Of a stretch of 64,000 nt of DNA, positions 25,650 to 37,700 are shown piece by piece (position 1 is the stretch's first letter; the number at the start of each line of letters is the position of its first letter). The stretch spans positions 49,006,272 through 49,070,271 of the forward strand of contig NC_135500.1 of assembly GCF_052857255.1 (NCBI RefSeq), written 5' to 3'. The notes under the pieces were generated by a model. The model was not told the DNA's origin. It did no database searches and saw only the letters and a list, made by a program, of their open reading frames with translations. Source of the DNA: Amblyomma americanum (lineage: Eukaryota > Arthropoda > Arachnida > Ixodida > Ixodidae). The translations under genes and the position numbers were made by a program.

Positions 25650-27774
25650 GTGATTCACGAACATCGATTTTACAAGTCGTCGCAGAGTAGAAGAGAGAGA
25701 GCTGTAACCTTTTGCTCTCAGAACGGCGCGAAAACTTGTATTCCGGCTCAAAACAACGGCATACATCGTTTTAGAACGAAACTAGCGAGATTTACGCACT
25801 TCGATTCTACAAGTCGTCGAAGAGTAGACCAGAGAAAGCTGTAAACGTTTTCTCTCAGAACTGCGCGAAAACTTGAATTCCGGCTCAAAACAACGGGATA
25901 CATCGTTTTAGATCGAAACTAGCGAGATTCACGAACATCGATTTTACAAGTCGTCGAAGAGTAGACGAGAGAGAGCTGTAAACGTTTTCTCTCAGAACTG
26001 CGCGAAAACTTGTATTCCGGCTCAAAACCACGGGATACATTGTTTTAGATCAAAACGAGCGAGATTTACGCACTTCGATTTTACAAGTGGTCAAAGAGTA
26101 GACGAGAGAAAGCTATTAACTTTTTCTCTCAGAACTGAGCGAAAACTTGTATTCCGGCTAAAAACAACGAGATACATCGTTTTAGATCAAAACTAGCGAG
26201 ATTTACGTACTTCGATTTTACAAGTCGTCGAAGAGTAGACGAGAGAAAGCTGTAAACTTTTTCTCTCTGAACTGCGCGAAAACTTCTATTCCGGCTCAAA
26301 ACAACGGGATACATTGTTTTAGATCGAAACTAGCAAAATTCACGAACATCGATTTTACAAGTCTTCGAAGAGTAGACAAGAGAAAGGTGTAAACATTTTC
26401 TTTCAGAACTGCGCGAAAACTTGTATTCCGGCTAAAAACAACGAGATACATCGTTTTAGATCAAAACTAGCGAGATTTACGTACTTGCATTTTACAAGTC
26501 GTCGAAGAGTAGACGAGAGAAAGCTGTAAACTTTTTCTCTCAGAACTGCGCGAAAATTTCTATTCCGGCTCAAACAACGGGATACATTGTTTTAGATCGA
26601 AACTAGCAAAATTCACGAACATCGATTTTACAAGTCGTCGAAGAGTAGACGAGAAAAAGGTTTAAACGTTTTCTCTCAGAACTGCGCGAAAACTTGTATT
26701 TCGGCTCAAAACAAAGGTATACATCGTTTTAGATATAAACTTGCGAGATTTACGCAATTCGATTTTACAAGTCGTCGAAAAGTAGACGAGAGAAGGCTGT
26801 AAACGTTTTCTCTGAGAACTGCGCGAAAACTTGAATTCCGGCTCAAAACAACGGGATGCATCGATTTAGATCGAAACTAGCGAGATTTACGCACATCGAT
26901 TTTACAAGTCGTCGAAGAGTAGACGATAGAGAGCTGTAAATGTTTTCTCTCAGAACTGCGCGAAAACTTGTATTCCGGCACAAAACAACGGGATACATCG
27001 TTTTAGATCGAAACTAGCGAGATTTACGCACTTCGATTTTACAAGTCGTCGAAGAGTAGACGAGGGAAAGCTATAAGCTTTTTCTCTCAGAACTGCGCGA
27101 AAACTTGTATTGCGGCTCAAAACAACGGGATACATCCTTTTAGATCGAAACTAGCGAGGTTCACGAACATAGATTTTATAAGTCGTCGCAGGGTAGACGA
27201 GAGAAAGCTGTAAACTTTTTCTCTCAGAACAGCGCGAAAACTTCTATTCCGGCTCAAAACAACGGGATACATTGTTTTAGATCGAAACTAGCAAAATTCA
27301 CGAACATCGATTTTACAAGTCGTCGAAGAGTAGACAAGAGAAAGGTGTAAACGTTTTCTCTCTGAACTGCGCGAAAAATTGTATTTCGGCTCAAAACAAA
27401 GGGATACATCGTTTTAGATAGAAACTAGCGAGATTTACGCAATTCGATTTTACAAGTCGTCGAAAAGTAGACGAGAGAAGGCTGTAAACGTTTTCTCTGA
27501 GAACTGCGCGAAAACTTGAATTCAGGCTCAAAACAACGGGATGCATCGATATAGATCGAAACTAGTGAGATTTATGCACTTCGATTTTACAAGTCGTCGA
27601 AGAGTAGACGAGAGAAAGCTGTAAACTTTTTCTCTCAGAACTGCGCGAAAACTTGAATTCCGGCTCAAAACAACGGGATACATCGTTTTAGAATGAAACT
27701 AGCGAGATTCACGAACATCGATTTTACAAGTCGTCGAAGTGTAGACGAGAGAGAGCTGTAATTGTTTTCTCTTA

Positions 27775-29954
27775 GAACTGCGCGAAAACTTGTATTCCGG
27801 CTCAAAACAACGAGATACATTGTTTTAGATCGAAACTAGCGAGATTTACGCACTTCGATTTTACAAGTCGTCGAAGAGTAGACGAGAGAGAGCTGTAAAC
27901 GTTTTCTCTCAGAACTGCGCGAAAACTTGTATTCCGGCTCAAAACAACGGGATACATCGTTTTAAATTGAAACTAGCGAGATTTACGCACTTCGATTTTA
28001 CAAGTCGTCGAAGAGTAGACGAGAGAAAGCTGTAAGCTTTTTCTCTCAGAACTGCGCGAAAACTTGTATTCCGGCTCAAAACAACGGGATACATCGTTTT
28101 AGATTGAAACTAGCGAGATTCACGAACATCGTTTTTACATGTCGTCGAAGAGTAGACGAGAGAAAGTTGTAAACTTTTTCTCTCATAACGGCACGAAAAC
28201 TTGTATTCCGGCTCAAAACAACAGGGTACATCGTTTTAGATCGAAACTAGCGAGATTTAAGCACTTTTATTTTACAAGTCGTCGAAGAGTAGACGCGAGA
28301 AAGCTGAAAGCTTTTCCTCTCAGAACTGAGCGAAAACTTGAATTCCGGCTCAAAACAACGGGATACATCGTTTTAGATCGAAATTAGCGCGATTTACGCA
28401 CTTAGACTTTACAAGTCGTCGAAGAGTAGACGAGAGAAAGCTGTATGCTTTCTCTCTCAGAACTGCGCGAAAACTTGAATTTCGGCTCAAAACAACGGGA
28501 TACATCGTTTTAGATCGAAACTAGCGCGATTTACGCACTTAGATTTTACAAGTCGTCGAAGAGTAGACGAGAGAAAGCTGTAAGCTTTCTCTCTCAGAAC
28601 TGCGCGAAAACTTGTATTCCGGCTCAAAACAACGGGATACATCGTTTTAGATCGAAATTAGAGAGATTCACGAACATAGATTTTACAAGTCGACAAAGGG
28701 TAGACGAGAGAAAGCCGTAAACTTGCAGAACTGCGCGAAAACTTAAATTCCGGCTCAAAACAACGGGATACATCGTTTTAGACCGAAACTAGCGAGATTC
28801 ACGAACATCGATTTTACAAGTCGTCGCAGAGTAGAAGAGAGAGAGCTGTAACCTTTTGCTCTCAGAACGGCGCGAAAACTTGTATTCCGGCTCAAAACAA
28901 CGGCATACATCGTTTTAGAACGAAACTAGCGAGATTTACGCACTTCGATTTTACAAGTCGTCGAAGAGTAGACCAGAGAAAGCTGTAAACGTTTTCTCTC
29001 AGAACTGCGCGAAAACTTGAATTCCGGCTCAAAACAACGGGATACATCGTTTTAGATCGAAACTAGCGGGATTCACGAACATCGATTTTACAAGTCGTCG
29101 AAGAGTAGACGAGAGAGAGCTGTAAACGTTTTCTCTCAGAACTGCGCGAAAACTTGTATTCCGGCTCAAAACAACGGGATACATCGTTTTAGATCAAAAC
29201 TAGCGAGATTTACGTACTTCGATTTTACAAGTCGTCGAAGAGTAGACAAGAGAAAGCTGAAAGCTTTTTCTCTCAGAACTGCGCGAAAACTTGTATTCCG
29301 GCTCAAAACAACGGGATACATCGTTTCAGATTGAAACTAGCGAGATTCACGAACATCGATTTTACATGTCGTCGAAGAGTAGACGAGAGAAAGTTGTAAA
29401 CTTTTTCGCTCATAACTGCGCGAAAACTTGTATTCCGGCTCAAAACAACAGGGTACATCGTTTTAGATCGAAACTAGCGAGATTTATGCACTTCGATTTT
29501 ACAAGTCGTCGAAGAGTCGACGAGAGAAAGCTGTTAGCTTTTTCTCTCAGAACTGAGCAAAAACTTGAATTCCGGCTCAAAACAACGGGATACATCGTTT
29601 TAGGTCGAAACTAGCGCGATTTACGCACTTCGATTATACAAGTCGTCGAAGAGTAGACGAGAGGAAGGCGTAAACTTTTTCTCTCAGAACTGCGCGAAAA
29701 CTTGAATTCCACCTATAAACAACGGGATACATCGTTTTAGATCGAAACTAGCGAGATTTACGCATTTCGATTTTACAAGTCGTCGAAGAGTAGACGAGAG
29801 AGAGCTGTAAGCTTTTTCTCTCAGAACAGCGCGAAAAGTTGTATTCCGGCTCAAAGCAACGGGATACATCGTTTTAGAACGAAACTAGCGAGATTTACGA
29901 ACATCGATTTTACAAGTCGTCGAAGAGTTGACGAGAGAAAGCTGTAAACTTGCA
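27775..29954. repeat. 2,180 bp module (16 monomers), U2 copy 1
   Basis: Sixteen monomers, less 12 bases because some are short forms. The module begins where 'caacgagatacattg' follows the preceding monomer and includes the 'tttttacatgtcgtcg' and 'attttacatgtcgtcg' variants, two 131 bp monomers and one perfect 11 bp hairpin (28,569). The matching U1 copy is 21,224-23,403 and the U3 copy is 36,506-38,685. Confidence 0.8.
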
Positions 29955-31247
29955 GAACTGCGCGAAAACTTGTATTCCGGCTCAAAACAACGAGATACAT
30001 TGTTTTAGATCGAAACTAGCGAGATTTACGCACTTCGATTTTACAAGTCGTCGAAGAGTAGACGAGAGAGAGCTGTAAACGTTTTCTCTCAGAACTGCGC
30101 GAAAACTTGTATTCCGGCTCAAAACAACGGGATACATCGTTTTAAATTGAAACTAGCGAGATTTACGCACTTCGATTTTACAAGTCGTCGAAGAGTAGAC
30201 GAGAGAAAGCTGTAAGCTTTTTCTCTCAGAACTGCGCGAAAACTTGTATTCCGGCTCAAAACAACGGGATACATCGTTTTAGTTTGAAACTAGCGAGATT
30301 CACGAACATCGTTTTTACATGTCGTCGAAGAGTAGACGAGAGAAAGTTGTAAACTTTTTCTCTCATAACGGCACGAAAACTTGTATTCCGGCTCAAAACA
30401 ACAGGGTACATCGTTTTAGATCGAAACTAGCGAGATTTAAGCACTTTGATTTTACAAGTCGTCGAAGAGTAGACGCGAGAAAGCTGAAAGCTTTTCCTCT
30501 CAGAACTGAGCGATAACTTGAATTCCGGCTCAAAACAACGGGATACATCGTTTTAGATCGAAACTAGCGCGATTTACGCACTTAGACTTTACAAGTCGTC
30601 GAAGAGTAGACGAGAGAAAGCTGTATGCTTTTTCTCTCAGAACTGCGCGAAAACTTGAATTCCGGCTCAAAACAACGGGATACATCGTTTTAGATCGAAA
30701 CTAGCGCGATTTACGCACTTAGATTTTACAAGTCGTCGAAGAGTAGACGAGAGAAAGCTGTAAGCTTTCTCTCTCAGAACTGCGCGAAAACTTGTATTCC
30801 GGCTCAAAACAACGGGATACATCGTTTTAGATCGAAATTAGAGAGATTCACGAACATAGATTTTACAAGTCGACAAAGGGTAGACGAGAGAAAGCCGTAA
30901 ACTTGCAGAACTGCGCGAAAACTTAAATTCCGGCTCAAAACAACGGGATACATCGTTTTAGACCGAAACTAGCGTGATTCACGAACATCGATTTTACAAG
31001 TCGTCGCAGAGTAGAAGAGAGAGAGCTGTAACCTTTTGCTCTCAGAACGGCGCGAAAACTTGTATTCCGGCTCAAAACAACGGCATACATCGTTTTAGAA
31101 CGAAACTAGCGAGATTTACGCACTTCGATTCTACAAGTCGTCGAAGAGTAGACCAGAGAAAGCTGTAAACGTTTTCTCTCAGAACTGCGCGAAAACTTGA
31201 ATTCCGGCTCAAAACAACGGGATACATCGTTTTAGATCGAAACTAGC

Positions 31248-31384
31248 GAGATTCACGAACATCGATTTTACAAGTCGTCGAAGAGTAGACGAGAGAGAGC
31301 TGTAAACGTTTTCTCTCAGAACTGCGCGAAAACTTGTATTCCGGCTCAAAACAACGGGATACATCGTTTTAGATCAAAACTAGC
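31248..31384 (+). repeat. Reference A-type monomer (137 bp)
   Basis: This is a representative 137 bp monomer, with the phase set at 'gagatt'. It carries the A-type segment 'gattcacgaacatcg' followed by 'ttttacaagtcgtcgaagag', a purine-rich 'gacgagagagagc', a pyrimidine tract 'ttttctctc', 'actgcgcgaaaact', 'attccggctc', 'aacgggatacatcg' and 'ttagatcaaaactagc'. The A segment usually contains a ClaI-type ATCGAT. The phase is arbitrary, since a tandem array has no natural start. Confidence 0.9.
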
Positions 31385-31521
31385 GAGATTTACGTACTTC
31401 GATTTTACAAGTCGTCGAAGAGTAGACAAGAGAAAGCTGAAAGCTTTTTCTCTCAGAACTGCGCGAAAACTTGTATTCCGGCTCAAAACAACGGGATACA
31501 TCGTTTCAGATTGAAACTAGC
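31385..31521 (+). repeat. Reference B-type monomer (137 bp)
   Basis: This is a representative monomer of the second subtype. It reads 'gatttacgtacttcg' (more often 'gatttacgcacttcg') where the A type reads 'gattcacgaacatcg'. B-type monomers therefore carry CTTCGA, which pairs with TCGAAG 12 bases further on and gives each B unit a short dyad. A and B types often alternate but runs of the same type are common, so this is not a strict dimer. Confidence 0.85.
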
Positions 31522-32134
31522 GAGATTCACGAACATCGATTTTACATGTCGTCGAAGAGTAGACGAGAGAAAGTTGTAAACTTTTTCGCTCATAACTGCG
31601 CGAAAACTTGTATTCCGGCTCAAAACAACAGGGTACATCGTTTTAGATCGAAACTAGCGAGATTTATGCACTTCGATTTTACAAGTCGTCGAAGAGTCGA
31701 CGAGAGAAAGCTGTTAGCTTTTTCTCTCAGAACTGAGCAAAAACTTGAATTCCGGCTCAAAACAACGGGATACATCGTTTTAGGTCGAAACTAGCGCGAT
31801 TTACGCACTTCGATTATACAAGTCGTCGAAGAGTAGACGAGAGGAAGGCGTAAACTTTTTCTCTCAGAACTGCGCGAAAACTTGAATTCCACCTATAAAC
31901 AACGGGATACATCGTTTTAGATCGAAACTAGCGAGATTTACGCATTTCGATTTTACAAGTCGTCGAAGAGTAGACGAGAGAGAGCTGTAAGCTTTTTCTC
32001 TCAGAACAGCGCGAAAAGTTGTATTCCGGCTCAAAGCAACGGGATACATCGTTTTAGAACGAAACTAGCGAGATTTACGAACATCGATTTTACAAGTCGT
32101 CGAAGAGTTGACGAGAGAAAGCTGTAAACTTGCA

Positions 32135-33664
32135 GAACTGCGCGAAAACTTGTATTCCGGCTCAAAACAACGAGATACATTGTTTTAGATCGAAACTAGC
32201 GAGATTTACGCACTTCGATTTTACAAGTCGTCGAAGAGTAGACGAGAGAGAGCTGTAAACGTTTTCTCTCAGAACTGCGCGAAAACTTGTATTCCGGCTC
32301 AAAACAACGGGATACATCGTTTTAAATTGAAACTAGCGAGATTTACGCACTTCGATTTTACAAGTCGTCGAAGAGTAGACGAGAGAAAGCTGTAAGCTTT
32401 TTCTCTCAGAACTGCGCGAAAACTTGTATTCCGGCTCAAAACAACGGGATACATCGTTTTAGTTTGAAACTAGCGAGATTCACGAACATCGTTTTTACAT
32501 GTCGTCGAAGAGTAGACGAGAGAAAGTTGTAAACTTTTTCTCTCATAACGGCACGAAAACTTGTATTCCGGCTCAAAACAACAGGGTACATCGTTTTAGA
32601 TCGAAACTAGCGAGATTTAAGCACTTTGATTTTACAAGTCGTCGAAGAGTAGACGCGAGAAAGCTGAAAGCTTTTCCTCTCAGAACTGAGCGATAACTTG
32701 AATTCCGGCTCAAAACAACGGGATACATCGTTTTAGATCGAAACTAGCGCGATTTACGCACTTAGACTTTACAAGTCGTCGAAGAGTAGACGAGAGAAAG
32801 CTGTATGCTTTTTCTCTCAGAACTGCGCGAAAACTTGAATTCCGGCTCAAAACAACGGGATACATCGTTTTAGATCGAAACTAGCGCGATTTACGCACTT
32901 AGATTTTACAAGTCGTCGAAGAGTAGACGAGAGAAAGCTGTAAGCTTTCTCTCTCAGAACTGCGCGAAAACTTGTATTCCGGCTCAAAACAACGGGATAC
33001 ATCGTTTTAGATCGAAATTAGAGAGATTCACGAACATAGATTTTACAAGTCGACAAAGGGTAGACGAGAGAAAGCCGTAAACTTGCAGAACTGCGCGAAA
33101 ACTTAAATTCCGGCTCAAAACAACGGGATACATCGTTTTAGACCGAAACTAGCGTGATTCACGAACATCGATTTTACAAGTCGTCGCAGAGTAGAAGAGA
33201 GAGAGCTGTAACCTTTTGCTCTCAGAACGGCGCGAAAACTTGTATTCCGGCTCAAAACAACGGCATACATCGTTTTAGAACGAAACTAGCGAGATTTACG
33301 CACTTCGATTCTACAAGTCGTCGAAGAGTAGACCAGAGAAAGCTGTAAACGTTTTCTCTCAGAACTGCGCGAAAACTTGAATTCCGGCTCAAAACAACGG
33401 GATACATCGTTTTAGATCGAAACTAGCGAGATTCACGAACATCGATTTTACAAGTCGTCGAAGAGTAGACGAGAGAGAGCTGTAAACGTTTTCTCTCAGA
33501 ACTGCGCGAAAACTTGTATTCCGGCTCAAAACAACGGGATACATCGTTTTAGATCAAAACTAGCGAGATTTACGTACTTCGATTTTACAAGTCGTCGAAG
33601 AGTAGACAAGAGAAAGCTGAAAGCTTTTTCTCTCAGAACTGCGCGAAAACTTGTATTCCGGCTA
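32135..33664. repeat. 2,180 bp module, U2 copy 3 (partial)
   Basis: Repeats copy 2 at offset 2,180 with the same copy-2 diagnostic bases, so it was made from copy 2 recently. It breaks off at about 33,664, where 'ggctaaaaacaacgag' replaces 'ggctcaaaacaacggg' and the sequence passes into the U1-end type. U1 lacks this third copy. Confidence 0.8.
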
Positions 33665-34721
33665 AAAACAACGAGATACATCGTTTTAGATCAAAACTAG
33701 CGAGATTTACGTACTTCGATTTTACAAGTCGTCGAAGAGTAGACGAGAGAAAGCTGTAAACTTTTTCTCTCTGAACTGCGCGAAAACTTCTATTCCGGCT
33801 CAAAACAACGGGATACATTGTTTTAGATCGAAACTAGCAAAATTCACGAACATCGATTTTACAAGTCTTCGAAGAGTAGACAAGAGAAAGGTGTAAACAT
33901 TTTCTTTCAGAACTGCGCGAAAACTTGTATTCCGGCTAAAAACAACGAGATACATCGTTTTAGATCAAAACTAGCGAGATTTACGTACTTGCATTTTACA
34001 AGTCGTCGAAGAGTAGACGAGAGAAAGCTGTATGCTTTTTCTCTCAGAACTGCGCGAAAACTTGAATTCCGGCTCAAAACAACGGGATACATCGTTTTAG
34101 ATCGAAACTAGCGCGATTTACGCACTTAGATTTTACAAGTCGTCGAAGAGTAGACGAGAGAAAGCTGCAAGCTTTCTCTCTCAGAACTGCGCGAAAACTT
34201 GTATTCCGGCTCAAAACAACGGGATACATCGTTTTAGATCGAAATTAGAGAGATTCACGAACATAGATTTTACAAGTCGACAAAGGGTAGACGAGAGAAA
34301 GCCGTAAACTTGCAGAACTGCGCGAAAACTTAAATTCCGGCTCAAAACAACGGGATACATCGTTTTAGACCGAAACTAGCGTGATTCACGAACATCGATT
34401 TTACAAGTCGTCGCAGAGTAGAAGAGAGAGAGCTGTAACCTTTTGCTCTCAGAACGGCGCGAAAACTTGTATTCCGGCTCAAAACAACGGCATACATCGT
34501 TTTAGAACGAAACTAGCGAGATTTACGCACTTCGATTCTACAAGTCGTCGAAGAGTAGACCAGAGAAAGCTGTAAACGTTTTCTCTCAGAACTGCGCGAA
34601 AACTTGAATTCCGGCTCAAAACAACGGGATACATCGTTTTAGATCGAAACTAGCGAGATTCACGAACATCGATTTTACAAGTCGTCGAAGAGTAGACGAG
34701 AGAGAGCTGTAAACGTTTTCT

Positions 34722-37700
34722 CTCAGAACTGCGCGAAAACTTGTATTCCGGCTCAAAACCACGGGATACATTGTTTTAGATCAAAACGAGCGAGATTTAC
34801 GCACTTCGATTTTACAAGTGGTCAAAGAGTAGACGAGAGAAAGCTATTAACTTTTTCTCTCAGAACTGAGCGAAAACTTGTATTCCGGCTAAAAACAACG
34901 AGATACATCGTTTTAGATCAAAACTAGCGAGATTTACGTACTTCGATTTTACAAGTCGTCGAAGAGTAGACGAGAGAAAGCTGTAAACTTTTTCTCTCTG
35001 AACTGCGCGAAAACTTCTATTCCGGCTCAAAACAACGGGATACATTGTTTTAGATCGAAACTAGCAAAATTCACGAACATCGATTTTACAAGTCTTCGAA
35101 GAGTAGACAAGAGAAAGGTGTAAACATTTTCTTTCAGAACTGCGCGAAAACTTGTATTCCGGCTAAAAACAACGATATACATCGTTTTAGATCAAAACTA
35201 GCGAGATTTACGTACTTGCATTTTACAAGTCGTCGAAGAGTAGACGAGAGAAAGCTGTAAACTTTTTCTCTCAGAACTGCGCGAAAATTTCTATTCCGGC
35301 TCAAACAACGGGATACATTGTTTTAGATCGAAACTAGCAAAATTCACGAACATCGATTTTACAAGTCGTCGAAGAGTAGACGAGAAAAAGGTTTAAACGT
35401 TTTCTCTCAGAACTGCGCGAAAACTTGTATTTCGGCTCAAAACAAAGGTATACATCGTTTTAGATATAAACTTGCGAGATTTACGCAATTCGATTTTACA
35501 AGTCGTCGAAAAGTAGACGAGAGAAGGCTGTAAACGTTTTCTCTGAGAACTGCGCGAAAACTTGAATTCCGGCTCAAAACAACGGGATGCATCGATTTAG
35601 ATCGAAACTAGCGAGATTTACGCACATCGATTTTACAAGTCGTCGAAGAGTAGACGATAGAGAGCTGTAAATGTTTTCTCTCAGAACTGCGCGAAAACTT
35701 GTATTCCGGCACAAAACAACGGGATACATCGTTTTAGATCGAAACTAGCGAGATTTACGCACTTCGATTTTACAAGTCGTCGAAGAGTAGACGAGGGAAA
35801 GCTATAAGCTTTTTCTCTCAGAACTGCGCGAAAACTTGTATTCCGGCTCAAAACAACGGGATACATCCTTTTAGATCGAAACTAGCGAGGTTCACGAACA
35901 TAGATTTTATAAGTCGTCGCAGGGTAGACGAGAGAAAGCTGTAAACTTTTTCTCTCAGAACAGCGCGAAAACTTCTATTCCGGCTCAAAACAACGGGATA
36001 CATTGTTTTAGATCGAAACTAGCAAAATTCACGAACATCGATTTTACAAGTCGTCGAAGAGTAGACAAGAGAAAGGTGTAAACGTTTTCTCTCTGAACTG
36101 CGCGAAAAATTGTATTTCGGCTCAAAACAAAGGGATACATCGTTTTAGATAGAAACTAGCGAGATTTACGCAATTCGATTTTACAAGTCGTCGAAAAGTA
36201 GACGAGAGAAGGCTGTAAACGTTTTCTCTGAGAACTGCGCGAAAACTTGAATTCAGGCTCAAAACAACGGGATGCATCGATATAGATCGAAACTAGTGAG
36301 ATTTATGCACTTCGATTTTACAAGTCGTCGAAGAGTAGACGAGAGAAAGCTGTAAACTTTTTCTCTCAGAACTGCGCGAAAACTTGAATTCCGGCTCAAA
36401 ACAACGGGATACATCGTTTTAGAATGAAACTAGCGAGATTCACGAACATCGATTTTACAAGTCGTCGAAGTGTAGACGAGAGAGAGCTGTAATTGTTTTC
36501 TCTTAGAACTGCGCGAAAACTTGTATTCCGGCTCAAAACAACGAGATACATTGTTTTAGATCGAAACTAGCGAGATTTACGCACTTCGATTTTACAAGTC
36601 GTCGAAGAGTAGACGAGAGAGAGCTGTAAACGTTTTCTCTCAGAACTGCGCGAAAACTTGTATTCCGGCTCAAAACAACGGGATACATCGTTTTAAATTG
36701 AAACTAGCGAGATTTACGCACTTCGATTTTACAAGTCGTCGAAGAGTAGACGAGAGAAAGCTGTAAGCTTTTTCTCTCAGAACTGCGCGAAAACTTGTAT
36801 TCCGGCTCAAAACAACGGGATACATCGTTTTAGATTGAAACTAGCGAGATTCACGAACATCGTTTTTACATGTCGTCGAAGAGTAGACGAGAGAAAGTTG
36901 TAAACTTTTTCTCTCATAACGGCACGAAAACTTGTATTCCGGCTCAAAACAACAGGGTACATCGTTTTAGATCGAAACTAGCGAGATTTAAGCACTTTGA
37001 TTTTACAAGTCGTCGAAGAGTAGACGCGAGAAAGCTGAAAGCTTTTCCTCTCAGAACTGAGCGAAAACTTGAATTCCGGCTCAAAACAACGGGATACATC
37101 GTTTTAGATCGAAATTAGCGCGATTTACGCACTTAGACTTTACAAGTCGTCGAAGAGTAGACGAGAGAAAGCTGTATGCTTTCTCTCTCAGAACTGCGCG
37201 AAAACTTGAATTTCGGCTCAAAACAACGGGATACATCGTTTTAGATCGAAACTAGCGCGATTTACGCACTTAGATTTTACAAGTCGTCGAAGAGTAGACG
37301 AGAGAAAGCTGTAAGCTTTCTCTCTCAGAACTGCGCGAAAACTTGTATTCCGGCTCAAAACAACGGGATACATCGTTTTAGATCGAAATTAGAGAGATTC
37401 ACGAACATAGATTTTACAAGTCGACAAAGGGTAGACGAGAGAAAGCCGTAAACTTGCAGAACTGCGCGAAAACTTAAATTCCGGCTCAAAACAACGGGAT
37501 ACATCGTTTTAGACCGAAACTAGCGAGATTCACGAACATCGATTTTACAAGTCGTCGCAGAGTAGAAGAGAGAGAGCTGTAACCTTTTGCTCTCAGAACG
37601 GCGCGAAAACTTGTATTCCGGCTCAAAACAACGGCATACATCGTTTTAGAACGAAACTAGCGAGATTTACGCACTTCGATTTTACAAGTCGTCGAAGAGT

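Larger units (their letters stand above)
19440..25990. repeat. Block II higher-order unit U1 (6,551 bp)
   Basis: U1 matches U2 at an offset of 6,551 bp from 19,440 to about 24,932. Single-base differences from U2 seen by eye include G at 20,490, G at 21,405, C at 21,773, G at 22,744 and G at 23,151. U1 has two copies of the 2,180 bp module (from 21,224 and 23,404). The last part, about 24,933-25,990, is of the 'acgtacttgcatttt' type and matches 33,664 onward in U2 (offset 8,731). Confidence 0.85.
29955..32134. repeat. 2,180 bp module, U2 copy 2
   Basis: Matches copy 1 at offset 2,180 with several diagnostic differences: 'agtttgaaac' for 'agattgaaac', 'gcgataacttg' for 'gcgaaaacttg', 'gcgtgattcac' for 'gcgagattcac' and 'gattctacaag' for 'gattttacaag'. 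These differences also separate module 1 from module 2 in U1 and U3, so the module duplication is older than the U1/U2/U3 amplification. Confidence 0.8.
25991..34721. repeat. Block II higher-order unit U2 (8,731 bp)
   Basis: U2 is U1 plus one extra 2,180 bp module (6,551 + 2,180 = 8,731). Private changes include G at 27,112 and T at 28,268. Modules begin at about 27,775, 29,955 and 32,135. U2 is followed directly by U3, which repeats it at an offset of 8,731 bp. The unit contains roughly 64 monomers. Confidence 0.87.

Noticed and set aside
31330..31370. CENP-B box in the 'ttccggctcaaaacaacggg' region
   Set aside because: The CGGGA end is present, but the required TTCG and the central A at the right spacing are not, so the essential CENP-B positions are not met.
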